DNA of 64,000 nucleotides. Origin: Yarrowia lipolytica (lineage: Eukaryota; Ascomycota; Dipodascomycetes; Dipodascales). The DNA is taken from the NCBI RefSeq assembly GCF_001761485.1, contig NC_090773.1:2542001-2606000 (forward strand). The letters are read 5' to 3'. The notes under the pieces were generated by a model. It worked only from the letters and a program-made list of their open reading frames with translations. It was not told where the DNA came from and ran no database searches. Every line of letters starts with the position of its first letter. The stretch's first letter is position 1. Below are positions 43,220 to 54,821 of this stretch, piece by piece. The position numbers were made by a program, and so were the translations under genes.

Positions 43220-46200
43220 TGGGCTAGACTTCCGAAACTCCTCTGAAGGAGAGATGCGTATGTCGTGGTCTTTGGAGATAAGGTTAGGTGGAGCGTGTCA
43301 GTCATGTGACCAGAATGGGGAAAAAGCACCGTGTTGGGGAAGAGTGAGAGTGGTCAGGGAATTGATCGGGCAAGAAATGCGCTGCTCCAAACGGCTGTTT
43401 CGAGACAGGTCGTATCGGACAAGTACTGCAGCTTGTATTATGTAATTTCACTGGTGTCCTCTTCTGGACGCCCTTACCCTGTCCCAAATAGGAGGCCAAG
43501 GTGATTTACCTATTTGGACTAGTGCAGTATGAAACTTGCTGAACAGGTGAAAGATGCAAGTCAGTCATGTTCGTATGTGGAGGACGGAGGGCTGCCGACA
43601 GGTTTTCTGCGACCATACATCTCGCCGGTGCAAGTACAAGTGCGAGTACGTTTACTTGTACTCTTAAAGATATAAAGAGGCTTGTACATACGTATGCCTG
43701 TGCTTGTACTCTGCAAGTATACAACCCCTGTTTTGGATACATAATCTGGAGCAAGTCATGGAGACTGTACTGTACAAGACGAGTGTCATTTGATGCGAAC
43801 AACACAAGACGAGCTGCAAGAGGCCCTGATACAAGTACAATTACTTCCACCTGTACATTAAAACACGCTCGACCACCTTACAATCGCCTGTACTCGTGCA
43901 TCATACCAACAACGTCAAGTCGGAACCTTCAAACGCGTCCTACAAACCAGCGATGGACGATCAGACAGGTTCACGTGATGTCGATGGCATCCAAGGAGCT
44001 TCCACTCTCATCATGTGTCGTTCGACACCATCTCTGGTGAACCTACGAGTACCGTCACATTCACAAATGCCCTTGTCCAGGTCTGGCAACACGAGTTGTA
44101 GACACCACACCGCACCCAATGAACCACAAGCACACAGCCATCCCTTTCCGGGGTCTAGCCAGTACAGTTAACCAGTGAGACTGATACTCCTTCCAGTCCC
44201 ACTAAGACTGACCCTTGACAGGGGTCTACCAGCTCTAAAGGGATCAAGCCGGGGCAACAGTGTCCGCAACAGTGTCCGCAACAACACTGCAGCCACATCA
44301 GCCTCTGAGGGGATCATCTGAAGAAGGGCCATCTGAACCACCGAAGGAGCCTATATGCTTGAAGATGGACTCGGGGTCGTGAGCTGGCACTGCAAGTAGC
44401 GACGTGATATCCACGATACGTTCGAAAAGCAGCGCGATCCACGATATGGATGCATGTACAGGTACCCGTATTCCACGGACCCGTTCTATCTCTCCAACAC
44501 AACTGTCACCATGAGCCGCATCAAAAGCCGTCATGGATCACTAGCGGTAAATGAACGTCTCTCCTTCCACCCTTTCCTCAACTCCCCGCCAAGCTCCCCC
44601 GGATCTTTAAACCCTTGCTATTAAAACGGCGTAAAGGTAATCAAGGGTGGCGGTGGAGTGCGAATGCGAACACTCGTTTCTCTGGTGCTATGGTTCTCCC
44701 GGCGCGTGACCCATTGCCTACCAAGGCTTGCAGAAAGGCGCTAGTTTAGCCGGAAAAAAGGACTATGTCTAAACGAAATCTAAGCGTACGTGGACAATGG
44801 GCCCAGAAGCAGGCCGCTCCACATGTTTACGTCATGGCCACTAGCGTACAAGTAGCGATAAACGCGGATATGGGGTGCATGGGGTATGCTCAAACGTGCA
44901 AGTAGCACCAGGGAGTAGGGCTAGGTCCGAAGCCACCGCCGCCGCCCTACTGCCCGCTTAATTGCTTTATTTACTCTTAGCGTAGACTTTGGATCATCCC
45001 AGAAACGTAAACGGGAGACATTTTGCTATTTTTACCCGCTCAGACAGGTCCCAGACATGGCTTGGAGGGGCCAAGTCTTGTACCACTAGCATTGCTCAGG
45101 GCGAATGTGGACGACAAGGGGTGTAGGATGACGTGTATTGTGCGTGTTTGAGACTGGTCTTGGATCGAGGTGGCCGAAACCAGGGCGCCGCCTCAGCCAA
45201 CGGTGTTTGGGAATGAGATATCAAACGCAGATCATGATATGAGTCCAGGGGTGGAGAAATTAGAGTGTCAGAGAATGTAGCTACTCAACAGCGTCTGGTT
45301 GCTGGCAATGAGGAAGCTGCAGGGACATGCACGGAAACGGGAGAAGAATACGGTCCCGTTGTAACACACCACTGGAGATGACTACAACTACGGACTGACT
45401 ACTCCTACAAGTACCATACTCCAACCCCTATTGCACAAAGCGCTGTGGACATCTGTCAATATGCAACTTTATGCATGTCTCACAGGTACCTAGGTGCATA
45501 CCCAACTCTAAAACGCGGGCTATATGCATGTAGGCATATTCCACATGAGCAACGCATTTTGCAGATTGCATGGGTGTATCCGGTTTAGGTTGGGGGTGCG
45601 TGTTTTGATCACGTGATGCATCTCTTCCAGCGCCCGCCCGCGGCGTGTCGCTTTAGCTACTTGTAGCTACCGTAGTGCGCGTCGGTTCGATCTTGATCGG
45701 GCTCCGTTTCAGGGGCATGCAGCTAAAAAAATGATATTTCAGAAATACGCTGTCAGACGTTTGGCAGGTGGTGCCAGGGCTGATTGGAGGGGGTGGGCCG
45801 TGGCAGGCCGAGTACCTGTAGCAATGGCTCCGGGAGTCTTATATGGTGCTATTATTAACACTGGGTTCGATAATAGGCTCGTTAATGGGTCTTGTTTGGC
45901 TTTGGATTTCATTCCGCGCGTATCGTTGAGGTGTGTTTTTATATATATTTTTATATTTTTTACTTTTTACGGTTTTATCTCCGAGGCGACAATCCCAAGA
46001 CAGACATCAGTAGGGTGTTTTGGAGGATGTGGTTCAGAGACAGCACAAGGTGTGTTGAGGCGAAAAAAGGAAAGATTGGGGGAGAAAGAGGCAAGAGAGG
46101 TTTGGGGAGCAGAGCAGTCGGCCAAAATGAGGGTTTTCCCGTTTCGACGTGTCTTTCTGTGGGTTAATAAATGGCGCACTGGGGCGACCAACGATCCTAT

Positions 46201-47413
46201 ATTGTATAGTATGGCGATAATGAGGGAATAAGTGGCGGGTCAATAACGGGACAACAACGGGACGACAGGGTCCCCGGCTGGCTTGGTACGTCATTATAGC
46301 CGTGGCGAGGGCCCGTCGATTCGATGGACATGGCTTTTGGAGCTTTTACTTTGGCCCAACAGCTTTTGTTTTCCTCCTGTTATCAGGCCCTCTTCCACCT
46401 GACCAGTGGAGGCAAAGCTTGCTGTGCTAAGCTCGAATTACTCGGACTAAATGGAGGGTGCCATGGAATGGACGGCCTTGTGGACAGGTACAGCCATCTT
46501 GCCATCTTCAGAGCCGCAATGGGCTTGGTATCAGCTATTGTCGGTTGCAGCTTGGCTCTCGTATCGTAGTATACATGTCCCTTCTCACCGACTGTATATA
46601 GATTTCACTGTAAGGAGGATACGGCACCTGTGTGGCTACAAGCCAGAGGCTAAGATATTCCGCCTGTGGGGCATGGTTCAGGGTCCACGCCAGAGTTTGA
46701 CCTTCCACGAGCACTTGTCGGCCCCGTGCACGTCTTTTTCCCTCCTCCACACCACCATATTTCCTTCACCCAGGCTCCCCTACCCAGGTAATCTCCGGAA
46801 CACAGCCTCCGGGTCGAGGCACCAGCAGAATAACACAGCAAAACCTTGTGGGGTGGAAGCTCGGGCTGGAATGAGAATGGCAAGGGAGACGGGTTTTTAT
46901 GTTTGGTTTTGTGGGTAAAAAAGCCGAGGGAACTTGTATGGGGGGGAGAGGGGGAGCTCACTGTTTGGTCAGCGTCGCCATTTGGAGAATGGACGCCGGC
47001 GGTTTTCAGCCAATCACAGTCCATTATGTTGGCCGGGTGCAGCTATATATAGACTGTCCTCAAGGGCACCATTTCCCCATTGGGGAAGGGGCGAGTGACA
47101 AGTGCAAGCCATCCAGCAGATGTAGAGCGGACCAGCTACTTGTACGAGTCGTCGCACTTGGGCAGCGGTGCACAGAAGACATGTTTGTCGTCATTTTTTT
47201 TCGCCCCTTTTTGCCCTTACCCAAACACGTTCATCTCCTAAGAAACCTTCGGGGAGACAAGAAAATGCAAAAATCAAAAAGCTAACCATCATCACAACAC
47301 CTCCCTTACCTTACTTACACTTGGACTCTGCAGCAATTGGCAGCACCACCTAGCTCGTCCTTGCTAACACCACCATTCCGTCGATTTCTCAGCCCCCGGG
47401 CCTCCCACAACAC
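43220..47413. other. 4.2-kb intergenic region, SLY1 / SVL3-type gene
   Basis: It lies between divergent starts, so it holds both promoters. No gene is recognised; the longest frame (45731-46231) looks random. It contains clusters of TACTTGTA-type motifs (43630-43720, 43830, 44848, 45405, 45658, 47137), TCACGTGA at 43971 and 45609, a 12-base repeat at 44254-44277, and TATATATA at 47044-47051, about 365 bases ahead of the SVL3-type ATG. Confidence 0.55.
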
Positions 47414-50255
47414 ATGTCGAGACACAGAGTTCTGTCGCGTGAGTATTAGCCGTCGGCGCGAGCACCATTCCCGGTACTGGCCGCAGAATGAGCCTTTTGA
47501 GCCCCCTCCCTCCACGGTTACCACCAGCAAACGTGACGACTGGAGAGACAACAGAGCTAGAAAACAGGTCATGACATGGTGTGTTTTGGCCAGCAGACGA
47601 GCGACGGGCAGCCGGCTGTTTGTGGCCCACCTCAACCGGCCGGTTGCCATGTGTACCAGTGTCAAAAGACCGTCTCAACCACCGTATCCGACAAATATCT
47701 TGGCATCCACGACACGCTATTTTTTTCACGGAAAAACGTGCACGAGACCACCCCCCGGATATCCCATGAGAAGCACACACACCCAAGCACACACAACCAA
47801 ACCACCTTGGACGCGGCCAGTGATATGACACCTGACATCAATGTCCCTTTCCCTCAAAGGGGCTCGAGGGACAGGACACTTGGTCATCCATCGACTTTGA
47901 CGCGCAGATACACATATGCACACACTTGCAAGAACAAGTGTCGTCGTCGACTGTTCACTTACAACTCGTGTCTTGCACTCATGCTGTCCGTGCTATAGCC
48001 ATCACAAGGTGCCGTCTCGCTCTATCCACTCTCTTACTAACCCAGTCGAATCGTCGCCCACAGCAGCCTTGCTTGCGTGGCGACTAACTACCTCCCACCA
48101 CGTGTCTGTGGTCTGGAACCAGGTTACCGAGGCCAACGCGGCCTACGGCGTGTCCATGCAGAGCCAGCAGTTCGGCAACACCCGGTTCCGACCGCAGGTC
48201 GTGGCTTCCACCGTCCAGGAGGCGTTCCAAAAGGCCGAGCAGAAGCCCTTTGACTTTGTCATTGTCGCGCCCCAGTCGCTCAAACAACTCAACTCGCTCC
48301 ACAAGCTCATCAAGCCCTACATCCACAAACACACCTGCGTCATTGTCGACTCCTCGCTCTACGGCGTCAACCTGGAGTCGCTTGTGGCCCAGACGCTGCC
48401 CAACACCGCCGTATACTCGCTGACGTGCACTGCAGACGTGCGACGAATCTCCCCCACCGAGTTTGCTCACTTTGGCCCCTCTACCACCACCTATGTGGGT
48501 CGATGCGTGCCCCAGGAGGGTTTCCAGTCCCGAGAGGCGGACCAGCTCATCCGGTCGTTCACCGTGGGACTGCAATCTGCCGGCCTCGACGCCTCCTTTT
48601 CATCCAACGTGCTGCAGTACCAGTGGGATCGAGCCATCCCTGCGCTGTCGTTCCAGCCTTTGACCATTCTTCTGGAGAGCCCCGTCCCCGCAGAGTTTGT
48701 GCAGGACATGCTGGCTCGGCCGCTCTTCTACGGTATCATGGCAGAGCTGATCCAGATTGCCGCTGCACAAAACGTGCAAGTGAACCGAAACGTGGACGAG
48801 TTCGAGAAGACTGCGCTGGAGGAGTTTCTCAAGGATGCACCCAAGCATGCGGCCGCCCCCTACACCCACGCACCTCTACTGTTCTACAACTACTTCAACA
48901 AGTTTGAGTTCCCCGTCGACGTGTTTCTGCTGCAGCCCATTCTTCTGGCCGACGACCTGGGTATCAAGACACCCTACCTCGAGTCGCTCTTCACCATCAT
49001 GACACAGTACGCCCGCTTCAACAACACCAGCGGCGACGAAAAATCCAGTATATTCTTCACCCGACGCGGCGCACGCGGCTCCAACTCTGGCAACTCGTCC
49101 TCGTCGGATCTTCCTCTTGCCACATCTTCACCTGTGGCGCTCAAAAAGCCCACCACACCCGCTCTGAACGGCCATGCGCAGGGTCACGCAGCCACTCCCG
49201 ACTCCAATGGTTCTCCTGCCCTGGACGTGAACGAGTACGCCGGCATTGCCTCTTACACTGAGTCTCCTCAGCAGAAGCAGCAGACACAGCAGCTCAAGGA
49301 CAAGGAGGAGGCTCTTCGACAGCGAGAGGCAGCTCTTGCAGCTCGAGAACGGGCTCTGCAGAATGGCGAGGCCAACATGCAGCATCATCAGCAGCATATG
49401 CACCATCCCAGCCAGAGCGGTCCCTCCGGTCCTGGCAACCATTTCCCCGGGGGACCTGGTCCCTACGGTCACGGCCCCGGTCCTCAGTACGGCGGACCTG
49501 GACCCAACGGTCCCGGAGGCCCCGGTCCTGGACCTGGTCCCAACCCCTACATGAACGGCGGCCATCCCAACATGAGCATGCCCGCACTCAACTCGCTTCC
49601 CACATCACCGTCATTTGTGCAGAAGTTTGAAGCCGGTGCACACGGTGCCCCCTTCCTGCAGTCGCGGGCAGCGTCCTACTCGCAGCTGCGGGACTACAAC
49701 ACCGGCGTGGACGGCCCTTACAAGACGGGCGGACAACCAATGCAGCACAACAAGAGCATGGACGATGGCCAGTCGGTGATGGGCGACACTTCGATGATGT
49801 CTGGCGACGTGGACATGATGTCCATGACTGCCAAGCGCAACAAGAACCGATCTAGACACTCGTACTCCCGTGGGCAATCCTCCCAGACACATCTGCCCAA
49901 CGTCAAGAGCATGAGCCAGAACGGAGACTTTCGTGGCCACGACACGCCCTTCGACACGGGCATTGCTGACTACGTGAGCGCAGTCACCTACAGAGCCCCC
50001 ACCATGACCGGCTACCCCAGCCAGGAGTTTGGTCCTCAGTCGCGTAACAATTCGTTCAGCTATGGGCGAACCTCATCCATGGGCGTGGGTATGGCCGGAG
50101 GCGGTATGGGAATGCACTCCTCGGTACCTCCCGGAGGACGACGAAACACCAACAGCATGCCACCGCAGCAGAAGCAGCCGTTCCGGCCCATTGGGCCCAA
50201 TTCCAACTCGTCCTCCAGCAATGTTGAGAGCGGGAGCGACAAGTCGCTGCCGTGA
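47414..50255 (+). CDS. SVL3: SVL3/PAM1-type protein with ketopantoate-reductase-like N-terminus, one intron
   Basis: Exons are 47414-47438 (25 bases) and 48046-50255, giving 744 residues. The 607-base intron has donor GTGAGT and branch TACTAAC directly before acceptor CCCAG. Splicing gives MSRHRVLSLESSPTAALLAWRL, a plausible nucleotide-binding beta-alpha start, where exon 2 alone has none. Residues ~1-330 resemble the dehydrogenase-like fold of Svl3 and Pam1 (DFVIVAPQSLKQLNSL, LPNTAVYSLTC, SNVLQYQWDRAIPAL). A serine-rich linker, a short coiled coil (~418-456, KEEALRQREAALAARERAL), a Gly/Pro-rich stretch (~470-515) and a low-complexity, Ser/Asn-rich tail follow. In S. cerevisiae Svl3 localises to the cell periphery and bud neck; its biochemical role is unclear. 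The glycine nucleotide-binding signature looks degenerate (no GxGxxG), so catalysis is doubtful. Confidence 0.85.
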
Positions 50256-52133
50256 TATTTATACCGAGGTACGTGTGCATCATAATTTAATGTATAATAC
50301 GACTGGAGGAGGAGGCGATACAGGTTGTTTGGTGTTTTCATATACACCACAGGGTTAACTAATCATGTAATCAATCACATAATTTTGTTTTGTTTTAGAG
50401 TAAATCAGAGATTAATAATTGTACATTTGTTTGTCAGGCGGGTTGGGAGGAGCTCCACAGTAAGTATTTTCCCAACAAAACGTAGTTGACCCGAAAAAAA
50501 AAAAAAAGTGATTACAAACCAGAGCTGTTTGTTTAGATCGTCGGTGGGAAAAATTTGTCCCATCTCGGAGTTAGCAGTTAACTTCCGAACTCCGAAAAAT
50601 AACCTTGCAGACGCATTTCCCTATCCAGTAAAATCTTAAAAATGATCACACCTTATTTGGAGCTGAGGCATTATGCATTACTATGCATTGGTTAATTTTT
50701 GGGCTCAAAGAGGGCAACAAACCCACATTTGGCTTAATTAGCCTGGGCTATTTATATCTCGACCCACTGGCCTCATTATAGACTCCAGGCTCACAGAGGT
50801 GATATAGGTTGAGAGCTTTTGGAGAGATACAGATGGTGCCGAACTGTCAAAAAAAAACTAGAATGGAATAGAAAAAGGGGCAGGAGCGGGTAAAAAGCAA
50901 AAATAATAATATTTTATAAATGCTGGATACTGGGCTTGCCACGACTACCAAAAAAACAGGTTTTCGTTGTGGTGCTGCTCGCTTTGTTGCGTCAGGCTTG
51001 GCTGCTCACGATAGGCACGCCTATTATGCGTCGGAAACGCACACGGTTCATGTTGAGGTGTATGGAAGCGGCGGCACTGTGAGAAGTGAGGTGGACCAGA
51101 GTGATGTCACGTCAAACAGTCAAACAGTGACATGAAAGACACAAAGACGGCTGTGTCATGTACGCTGTTCACGTGCGACGATTGTCTAGTTTTCGCCGGG
51201 GCAATATCTCGGCCAAAGAGAGAAAGACGATAGACGTCGAGAGGCGGCAGTGGTCTCCAGAGCCGTGAAACATCCACCGGATTCCCGACTCCACGGATGG
51301 AGGGACAAAAAGATCCAACCTCAAACAAGAGTGCAGCCTGGGCGTGTGGCTGAGCTTGGCTTCTTTTTTGCTCAAGCCCTTGCCACAGGTGGTTGCTGGT
51401 TTTACGCGAGCTTGGAATGGTATGCTTCACATGGTTCGCATCATAATATATTGGCGAAAAACGAATTTAGTATTGCTTTTGAAGGCTGCTGTACAGTAGA
51501 GCGAGAGTTGCTCCCAGGTACGGGCCAGGGTTCAGTACGAGGCCGTAAGGCTGCAATTATTTTCTTTTGTACCGCTACAGTAGCTACTGTACAAGGTGTG
51601 CTCATTGGAGTTGGAGTTGGAGTTGGAGTCGCGGATAGGGCTGAAATAAAATGAAAAAATGAAATAAAAATGAAAAATATGAAATATGAATGAAAAACGA
51701 AAAACATGAAAGAAAAAAAAGAAAAAAGAAAAAAGAAAAAAAGAAGAAAAACAACAGAATACGGTCAAGCTGCAGACACAAGCAGTCAACACTCGAGAGT
51801 TGTGGTTTTCTTACTCGTACTGTACTCACAATCGATCCAAGGATGCCACTTACTGCATCTGAATATACATGTAGTTCATAATCTGATTTATTGCTATATC
51901 GGCCTTTTTAGTTAGGGTGAAGGAACTCCAACCTTGTCAAGTAACACTTTGGAGCTCATCTCGGTACAAGCCACAGTGAGACGCGTAGATACCACTGTAC
52001 AAGAACTGTAAGCTACGATTACACGCACGAGTGCTCCACAGATAATCTTTAGAAATGAATTTTGTACATGTCTCCAAAATAGATAAATAAGCGACAAGCT
52101 GCACTTGTTGAGCCACGCCGTGAGCTGCCAGCG
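50256..52133. other. Convergent spacer, SVL3-type gene and second Zn2Cys6 gene
   Basis: No gene in 1.9 kb. It contains four GGAGTT units (51607-51630) followed by a 110-base purine-rich strand (about 51645-51756). Frames crossing these are low complexity. Confidence 0.6.
51607..51756 (+). repeat. GGAGTT repeat and purine-rich tract
   Basis: (GGAGTT)x4 is followed after a short gap by AAAATGAAA-like and GAAAAAA-like repeats, nearly all purines with scattered T up to ~51710 and then pure A/G. Confidence 0.8.
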
Positions 52134-54821
52134 CTACATGACCCTCCTCACCACTCGATTCTCATCTCCGCTGTGAGTCCACGACTCACCTGGCATCATA
52201 ACAGGAGCAGTATTGGACATTGCCACAAATTCAGGCATCTCCCCAGTGGATCCATCCCAGTATGAGTCTCCTGTAGCTTGAGGGAAGAAGCCGAGTTCTC
52301 CGCCCACGCCCTTGTCTTGGACATCGTCGTCGTTTGTGGTCAAACAGTTGCTCACAAAGCCCGTGGCGTACGCCAACAGCTGCTCGTAGATGGGCAGAAA
52401 CACCTGCTCAGACGTTTTGATGTTGGAGTTTTTCAGTTTCTTCATGAAGTTGATGCAGAACCGCATCCGGGACAGATCCGCTGACGTGGTAGAGTCCAGA
52501 GGAGTGAGGATGATCGTCTGGAATAGCACATCGAACGCTACTGTGGGAAAGAAGGCAAAGATCCAAATGAACGACGTGTATCGCATATCCATACGGGTCA
52601 GAGCGTTGCAGATCTTTCGAGCAGAGGATCGGACCAACGAGTTGGAAGCAAACACACGCTTGGAAGGAATATCAACATGTGGCAGGTTGAACGCCTGTCC
52701 GGTGGACTGGTTGCTCTGTGTGTAAGACCTGTTCTGTGAGAAGGACGCAGAGAAATGCTCGTTTCGATGCGGTGGAATGTAGTTGCCGTTGCTGCTGTAC
52801 TCTGCTGGATTGAGAGCCTGCGCAGTCGCGTCAACGTCGTACGAGCCAAAAGTGGGCCTCACAAAACTCAGGTTGACCGGAAGAGCCCATCGCGGGTACC
52901 AGAAGAAAGTCTTGTGGATGAGAATGGTCACGTGCAAATACATGCAGTTGAGCAGAGTGAGACCGAGGTTTCGAACCCGGAATCTGTAAGCGTTGCAACA
53001 CCGTTCGTTGATGAGACCCTGGATATTGACGGGTCGGATGTGCACTCCATGTAAGGGAGCATATGCTTCCAGAACGATAGGATGCACTGCATCATACTCG
53101 GCTTCAAAGTCGAGATCATGAGGAACTGAGGCTCGCCACGATTGTAGCTCGGAGTCGAGTTTTGAGGCAATGTGTAACAGCTCCACAGGGTCACGTGTAT
53201 CGGGAGGAAACACGTTATTGTACAGCTCGTCACAGACACGAGACTGAAGACGGCACAGACGAATGTATGGATTCAACCACGAGTTGCAGGGGGTGTTGGC
53301 AGTGGAGTGCATCTTGGGTGTGAAAGGACCATGGTGTTGGTCTTGAAGAGTCGATTCGGGGTACAAGAGAGAAATGTCATAGTCTCGAACCAGAGGACGA
53401 CGAGCCAACCGGCCCAGAAAAGTGGCCTCAAACATATAGGTGACCCAAAAGCAATTTCTGAGAGTTCGATGTCGGCTCATAAACCCAATGCTTTCTTCTC
53501 TGTGCAATCTCATCTGGTAGCAGAGTCTCATGCAGGTTGTTATGAGAGGTTCCATCAGTTGAGGTTCACTGGACGCCGTGGTACTAGTCAATAACACCAA
53601 GCAAGCCTGTAGAGATAGTTGTGTGTAGTTACTTGTATCTGATGTATTTCCTAGACCCTCGGGTCCTCCTCCACCACTAATTAGCTTCATGTAGTCTCTC
53701 TGGGCATTGATATAGACCTGGTCTCTTACAGCTGTGGCCTTCTCCAATGGCAAGATTGTGTCTGCGAGTTCAGCTGCGTTTTTGTTGCGTGTCACGTCCA
53801 TGAAAATCTCCAAGCTGACCAGCACGCAGCTGTGGAAAAGCAGAGACTCGGGACACGAGAGATTATACAGCTGGACGTGGCCGTCTCTGTAATATTCATC
53901 CTGCTTGGCATTATCGGATTCAATGACCACATTGAAGACCCTTAGCACGTCGACATCATCCACAATATCGAGATAAGGGTTAGCAGCCTCCAGAAACGTG
54001 CGTGCCAGAAACCGCAGCACGTCTTCGTTCATGCAAATCGGTCTGCTAGGCAGCACCGGTGGTCTCCAGTTGCGTAGAAAGTTGAGTCCCGTTTCAAACA
54101 GTGACTCAGTCAGGTGGGAGTACCGTTTGTGGAATCCAACGTCGCACGTCTGTGTCTCAATCCACCGAAGACCAGCGTCGGAAGTGGAGCAGAAGACGGG
54201 CCGGTTGGCCATGGGGTCGTCATATGTGAACGGGTTGGAATATGTTAGCGTGTTGTGGTTGGTATTGTGGGTGTCGTGAGAATCGTGGGTATCATGAGAG
54301 TCGTGGGTGTCGTGATTCGCCAGGTTCTGTGTATCTGGGGTGATGTGTTGGACATCCATAATGGGTTCGACGGCCTGTTGGGCCTGTATCGGATCTGGAG
54401 GGGTCGTGGATGGCGTGACCATGGCGTTCATGGTTGTCTGAACGTCTGTGGGCGTTTCCGAGGGCGTAGCCACCATTCCAGCAAACATCTGGGGCACCAC
54501 ATTGTTGACTTGACTGTCGATCCTCTCAGTCTTTCGTTTCTTCTCCAGTCGGCGTGCAAAGCTCTCGAGCAGCTCCTGTCGCGCCGCAACGTCGCAGTTT
54601 TCGTCCTGCGACATGATCTGCAGCTTTTCCTCCATCACCTCCAGCTTGGTTCGTCGTCGTTTGCGCGCTTGGGCTGCGTACACACAGCTGGAGCCGCTGC
54701 GCACGCAGTTTGCACACGTGGGTCGAGTGCCACAACACCGCGATTTCTTCTGGCGACACAGATCGCACGCCTGCACCGTTCGCTTGGGATCGGCCATTTT
54801 TGCCTCGTGTTCCGTGTCCAT
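52134..54821 (-). CDS. Zn2Cys6 transcription factor, large, with fungal_trans domain
   Basis: The 895 residues have a zinc cluster in the N-terminus with Cys19, Cys22, Cys29, Cys36, Cys39 and Cys46 (2-6-6-2-6), plus an extra Cys30 beside the third ligand (KKSRCCGTRPTC). A basic linker (RKRRRTK) and a short coiled coil (~58-100) that could dimerise follow. Residues ~175-200 carry a His-Asp-Thr/Ser repeat. The middle-homology (fungal_trans) domain lies at ~230-560, with LTESLFETGLNFL and the family segment CMRLCYQMRLHREES and then FWVTYMFEATFLGRLARRP. The C-terminus is long and Asn/Ser-rich. A later ATG at residue 9 is possible. It should act in the nucleus on CGG-containing sites; its regulon is not evident from its neighbours, a GATA factor gene upstream and an SVL3-type gene downstream. 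Confidence 0.93.
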   Translation of the reverse strand: MDTEHEAKMADPKRTVQACDLCRQKKSRCCGTRPTCANCVRSGSSCVYAAQARKRRRTKLEVMEEKLQIMSQDENCDVAARQELLESFARRLEKKRKTERIDSQVNNVVPQMFAGMVATPSETPTDVQTTMNAMVTPSTTPPDPIQAQQAVEPIMDVQHITPDTQNLANHDTHDSHDTHDSHDTHNTNHNTLTYSNPFTYDDPMANRPVFCSTSDAGLRWIETQTCDVGFHKRYSHLTESLFETGLNFLRNWRPPVLPSRPICMNEDVLRFLARTFLEAANPYLDIVDDVDVLRVFNVVIESDNAKQDEYYRDGHVQLYNLSCPESLLFHSCVLVSLEIFMDVTRNKNAAELADTILPLEKATAVRDQVYINAQRDYMKLISGGGGPEGLGNTSDTSNYTQLSLQACLVLLTSTTASSEPQLMEPLITTCMRLCYQMRLHREESIGFMSRHRTLRNCFWVTYMFEATFLGRLARRPLVRDYDISLLYPESTLQDQHHGPFTPKMHSTANTPCNSWLNPYIRLCRLQSRVCDELYNNVFPPDTRDPVELLHIASKLDSELQSWRASVPHDLDFEAEYDAVHPIVLEAYAPLHGVHIRPVNIQGLINERCCNAYRFRVRNLGLTLLNCMYLHVTILIHKTFFWYPRWALPVNLSFVRPTFGSYDVDATAQALNPAEYSSNGNYIPPHRNEHFSASFSQNRSYTQSNQSTGQAFNLPHVDIPSKRVFASNSLVRSSARKICNALTRMDMRYTSFIWIFAFFPTVAFDVLFQTIILTPLDSTTSADLSRMRFCINFMKKLKNSNIKTSEQVFLPIYEQLLAYATGFVSNCLTTNDDDVQDKGVGGELGFFPQATGDSYWDGSTGEMPEFVAMSNTAPVMMPGESWTHSGDENRVVRRVM

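Noticed and set aside
45731-46231. 166-codon plus-strand frame
   Set aside because: Composition looks like translated promoter DNA (runs of FIYIFIFF from AT-rich sequence), with no family match.
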